DNA from: Rickettsiales bacterium UBA1997
Lineage (GTDB): Bacteria; Pseudomonadota; Alphaproteobacteria; Rickettsiales; UBA1997
DNA: 7,649 nt
NCBI GenBank assembly: GCA_002335845.1
Contig: DDCV01000129.1
Span: 1 to 7,649, forward strand
Reading direction: 5' to 3'
Within the stretch, counting starts at the first letter, position 1. Each line of letters opens with the position of its first letter. The position numbers and the translations under genes are program-made. The notes beneath the pieces were generated by a model. The model had not been told where the DNA came from, did no database searches, and worked only from the letters and a program-made list of their open reading frames with translations. Shown here in pieces: positions 6,789-7,649 of the stretch.

Positions 6789-7484
6789 TTAATTGTGATT
6801 AGGAACATCAATAACTAGTATTTCACAATCAATAATGGCATTGATATTAATTTCTGAAAGATGGGTAATTTCAGCGCCATCACCTTTTGTCATTTTTACT
6901 GCATCAACCATAAACTCACCATCTGAAGCTAGAATGTAAATTTGATTTTTAATTTGATGCTTAATATTAGTGCCTTTTTTAAGATTTCCGCCATATATTT
7001 GTGCATCTTGATGAATAAATAAAGGTGCATTTTTATCGCCGGAAACAAGCAATGACAATTTATTGCTAACTAAATTTTTTGGAAAAGATTTGCTATCCCA
7101 TCTTGGCTTAACATTTTTTTCTTTTGGGGATATCCATATTTGATAAAGAGTTGTGTCCTCATTCTCAAGGTTGAATTCTGAATGTAAAATTCCAGTGCCA
7201 GCACTCATCACCTGAACATCTCCGGCAACAGTTCGGCCTTCATTACCATTATTATCCTTATGCGTTACAGCACCAGATCTAACATAGGTAATGATCTCCA
7301 TATCTCGATGCGGATGATTAGGAAAGCCGCTTTTAGGACTTATTACATCATCATTTATCACTCGCAAAACGCCAAAATTCATGCGCCGAGAATCATAATA
7401 AGAAGCAAAGCTAAAATGATGCTTAGCATTAAGCCAGCCATGATTGGCGCCACCTAAATCTTGATAGGGATATAGTTTTATCAT
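6789..7484 (-). CDS. Pirin-family bicupin protein (YhhW-like)
   Basis: This 231-aa protein has the pirin N-terminal cupin with all four metal ligands in their usual places: H57 and H59 in FPNHPHRDMEIITYV, H101 and E103 in GTGILHSEFN. The opening HGWLNAKHHFSFASYYD and the block LYQIWISPKEKNVKPRW are also typical. Length and ligand spacing agree with E. coli YhhW, which has quercetin 2,3-dioxygenase activity in vitro. The second cupin (about 140-231) lacks such a ligand set, as usual in this family. The physiological substrate is unknown. The gene begins 5 nt after the rsmI stop codon, so it is likely translated from the same transcript, and it is followed by the flavodoxin-family gene. Pirins beside flavin reductases fit a role in redox or aromatic-compound stress, but this is inference. 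Confidence 0.93.
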   Translation of the reverse strand: MIKLYPYQDLGGANHGWLNAKHHFSFASYYDSRRMNFGVLRVINDDVISPKSGFPNHPHRDMEIITYVRSGAVTHKDNNGNEGRTVAGDVQVMSAGTGILHSEFNLENEDTTLYQIWISPKEKNVKPRWDSKSFPKNLVSNKLSLLVSGDKNAPLFIHQDAQIYGGNLKKGTNIKHQIKNQIYILASDGEFMVDAVKMTKGDGAEITHLSEININAIIDCEILVIDVPNHN

Positions 7485-7489
7485 TGTTT

Positions 7490-7649
7490 TTATTTTATAA
7501 TTTCTAAAGCTTTTTGATAAACTTCTTTTTTATTTATCCCGTAAATATCTGATATATTTTGTGAAATGTCTTTTAAGCTTAATTGTTTTTTATGAAGTTT
7601 TTTTATTTCTATCGATAATTGTTGTGAAGTTATTTTTTCTATTTTCTTG
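7490..7649 (-). CDS. rsmI: C-terminal end of 16S rRNA 2'-O-methyltransferase RsmI (partial)
   Basis: An open frame enters from the right edge and ends at a TAA (7490-7492). The 52 visible residues include LSIEIKKLHKKQ, then LSLKDISQNISDIYGINKK and EVYQKALEIIK at the extreme end. This matches the small C-terminal helical domain of RsmI (YraL), whose members end in a pattern like LSLKDA-x(2)-A-x(3)-GLSKKEVYQLAL. RsmI methylates the ribose of C1402 in 16S rRNA with SAM. The catalytic tetrapyrrole-methylase-like domain lies outside the window, so the call rests on the tail alone. The pirin-like gene starts 5 nt downstream, suggesting cotranscription. The segment is very rich in A and Lys codons, like its neighbours. 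Confidence 0.75.
   Translation of the reverse strand, partial: KKIEKITSQQLSIEIKKLHKKQLSLKDISQNISDIYGINKKEVYQKALEIIK

Noticed and set aside
7260..7457. Plus-strand open frame of 65 codons
   Set aside because: Antisense to the pirin gene, which has all four metal ligands in frame.

Overview
The window is an AT-rich bacterial chromosome segment, most likely from a low-GC proteobacterium. An alphaproteobacterium of the Rickettsiales or Pelagibacterales type would fit, but this is inferred from base composition and gene content; no marker here fixes the lineage. Almost no start codon is preceded by a clear Shine-Dalgarno sequence. No transposase, integrase, CRISPR array or phage module is visible.

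Left part, rightward (1-5089). The 5' end of a leftward tRNA gene lies at the left edge. Next come a type IV prepilin-like secreted protein with eight cysteines (191-1150) and a seven-helix TerC/YgdQ-family membrane protein (1173-1889). Then follows a tight three-gene block: a FAD-dependent oxidoreductase of the COG2907 type (1919-3190), a DUF1365 protein (3181-3948) and a cyclopropane-fatty-acid-synthase-family methyltransferase (3935-5089). These three overlap by 10 and 14 nt, and the last starts at GTG. The block is a conserved proteobacterial lipid-modification set; it probably methylates and then oxidises unsaturated acyl chains of membrane phospholipids. Two residues that bind bicarbonate in E. 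coli Cfa appear replaced, so the product may not be a cyclopropane.

Middle (5090-6167). A leftward gene for a secreted spore-coat-U/fimbrial-like protein is broken. A signal-peptide-bearing N-terminal part (5668 to 5252) is out of frame with a clear C-terminal beta-strand tail (5249 to 5127), and one added base restores the whole. Upstream of it lies about 500 bp without a convincing gene, holding a strong G/C-rich inverted repeat around 5883-5914 and a second dyad at 6003-6031.

Right part, leftward (7649-6168). An apparent operon reads rsmI (only its C-terminal end is inside the window), then a pirin-family cupin 5 nt later, then a flavodoxin-family FMN protein. The last two suggest a small redox or quinone-related unit.

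The most notable points are the frameshifted secreted gene, the truncated rsmI end at the right edge, and the active-site differences in the Cfa-family enzyme. I see no clear sign of a wholly new system.
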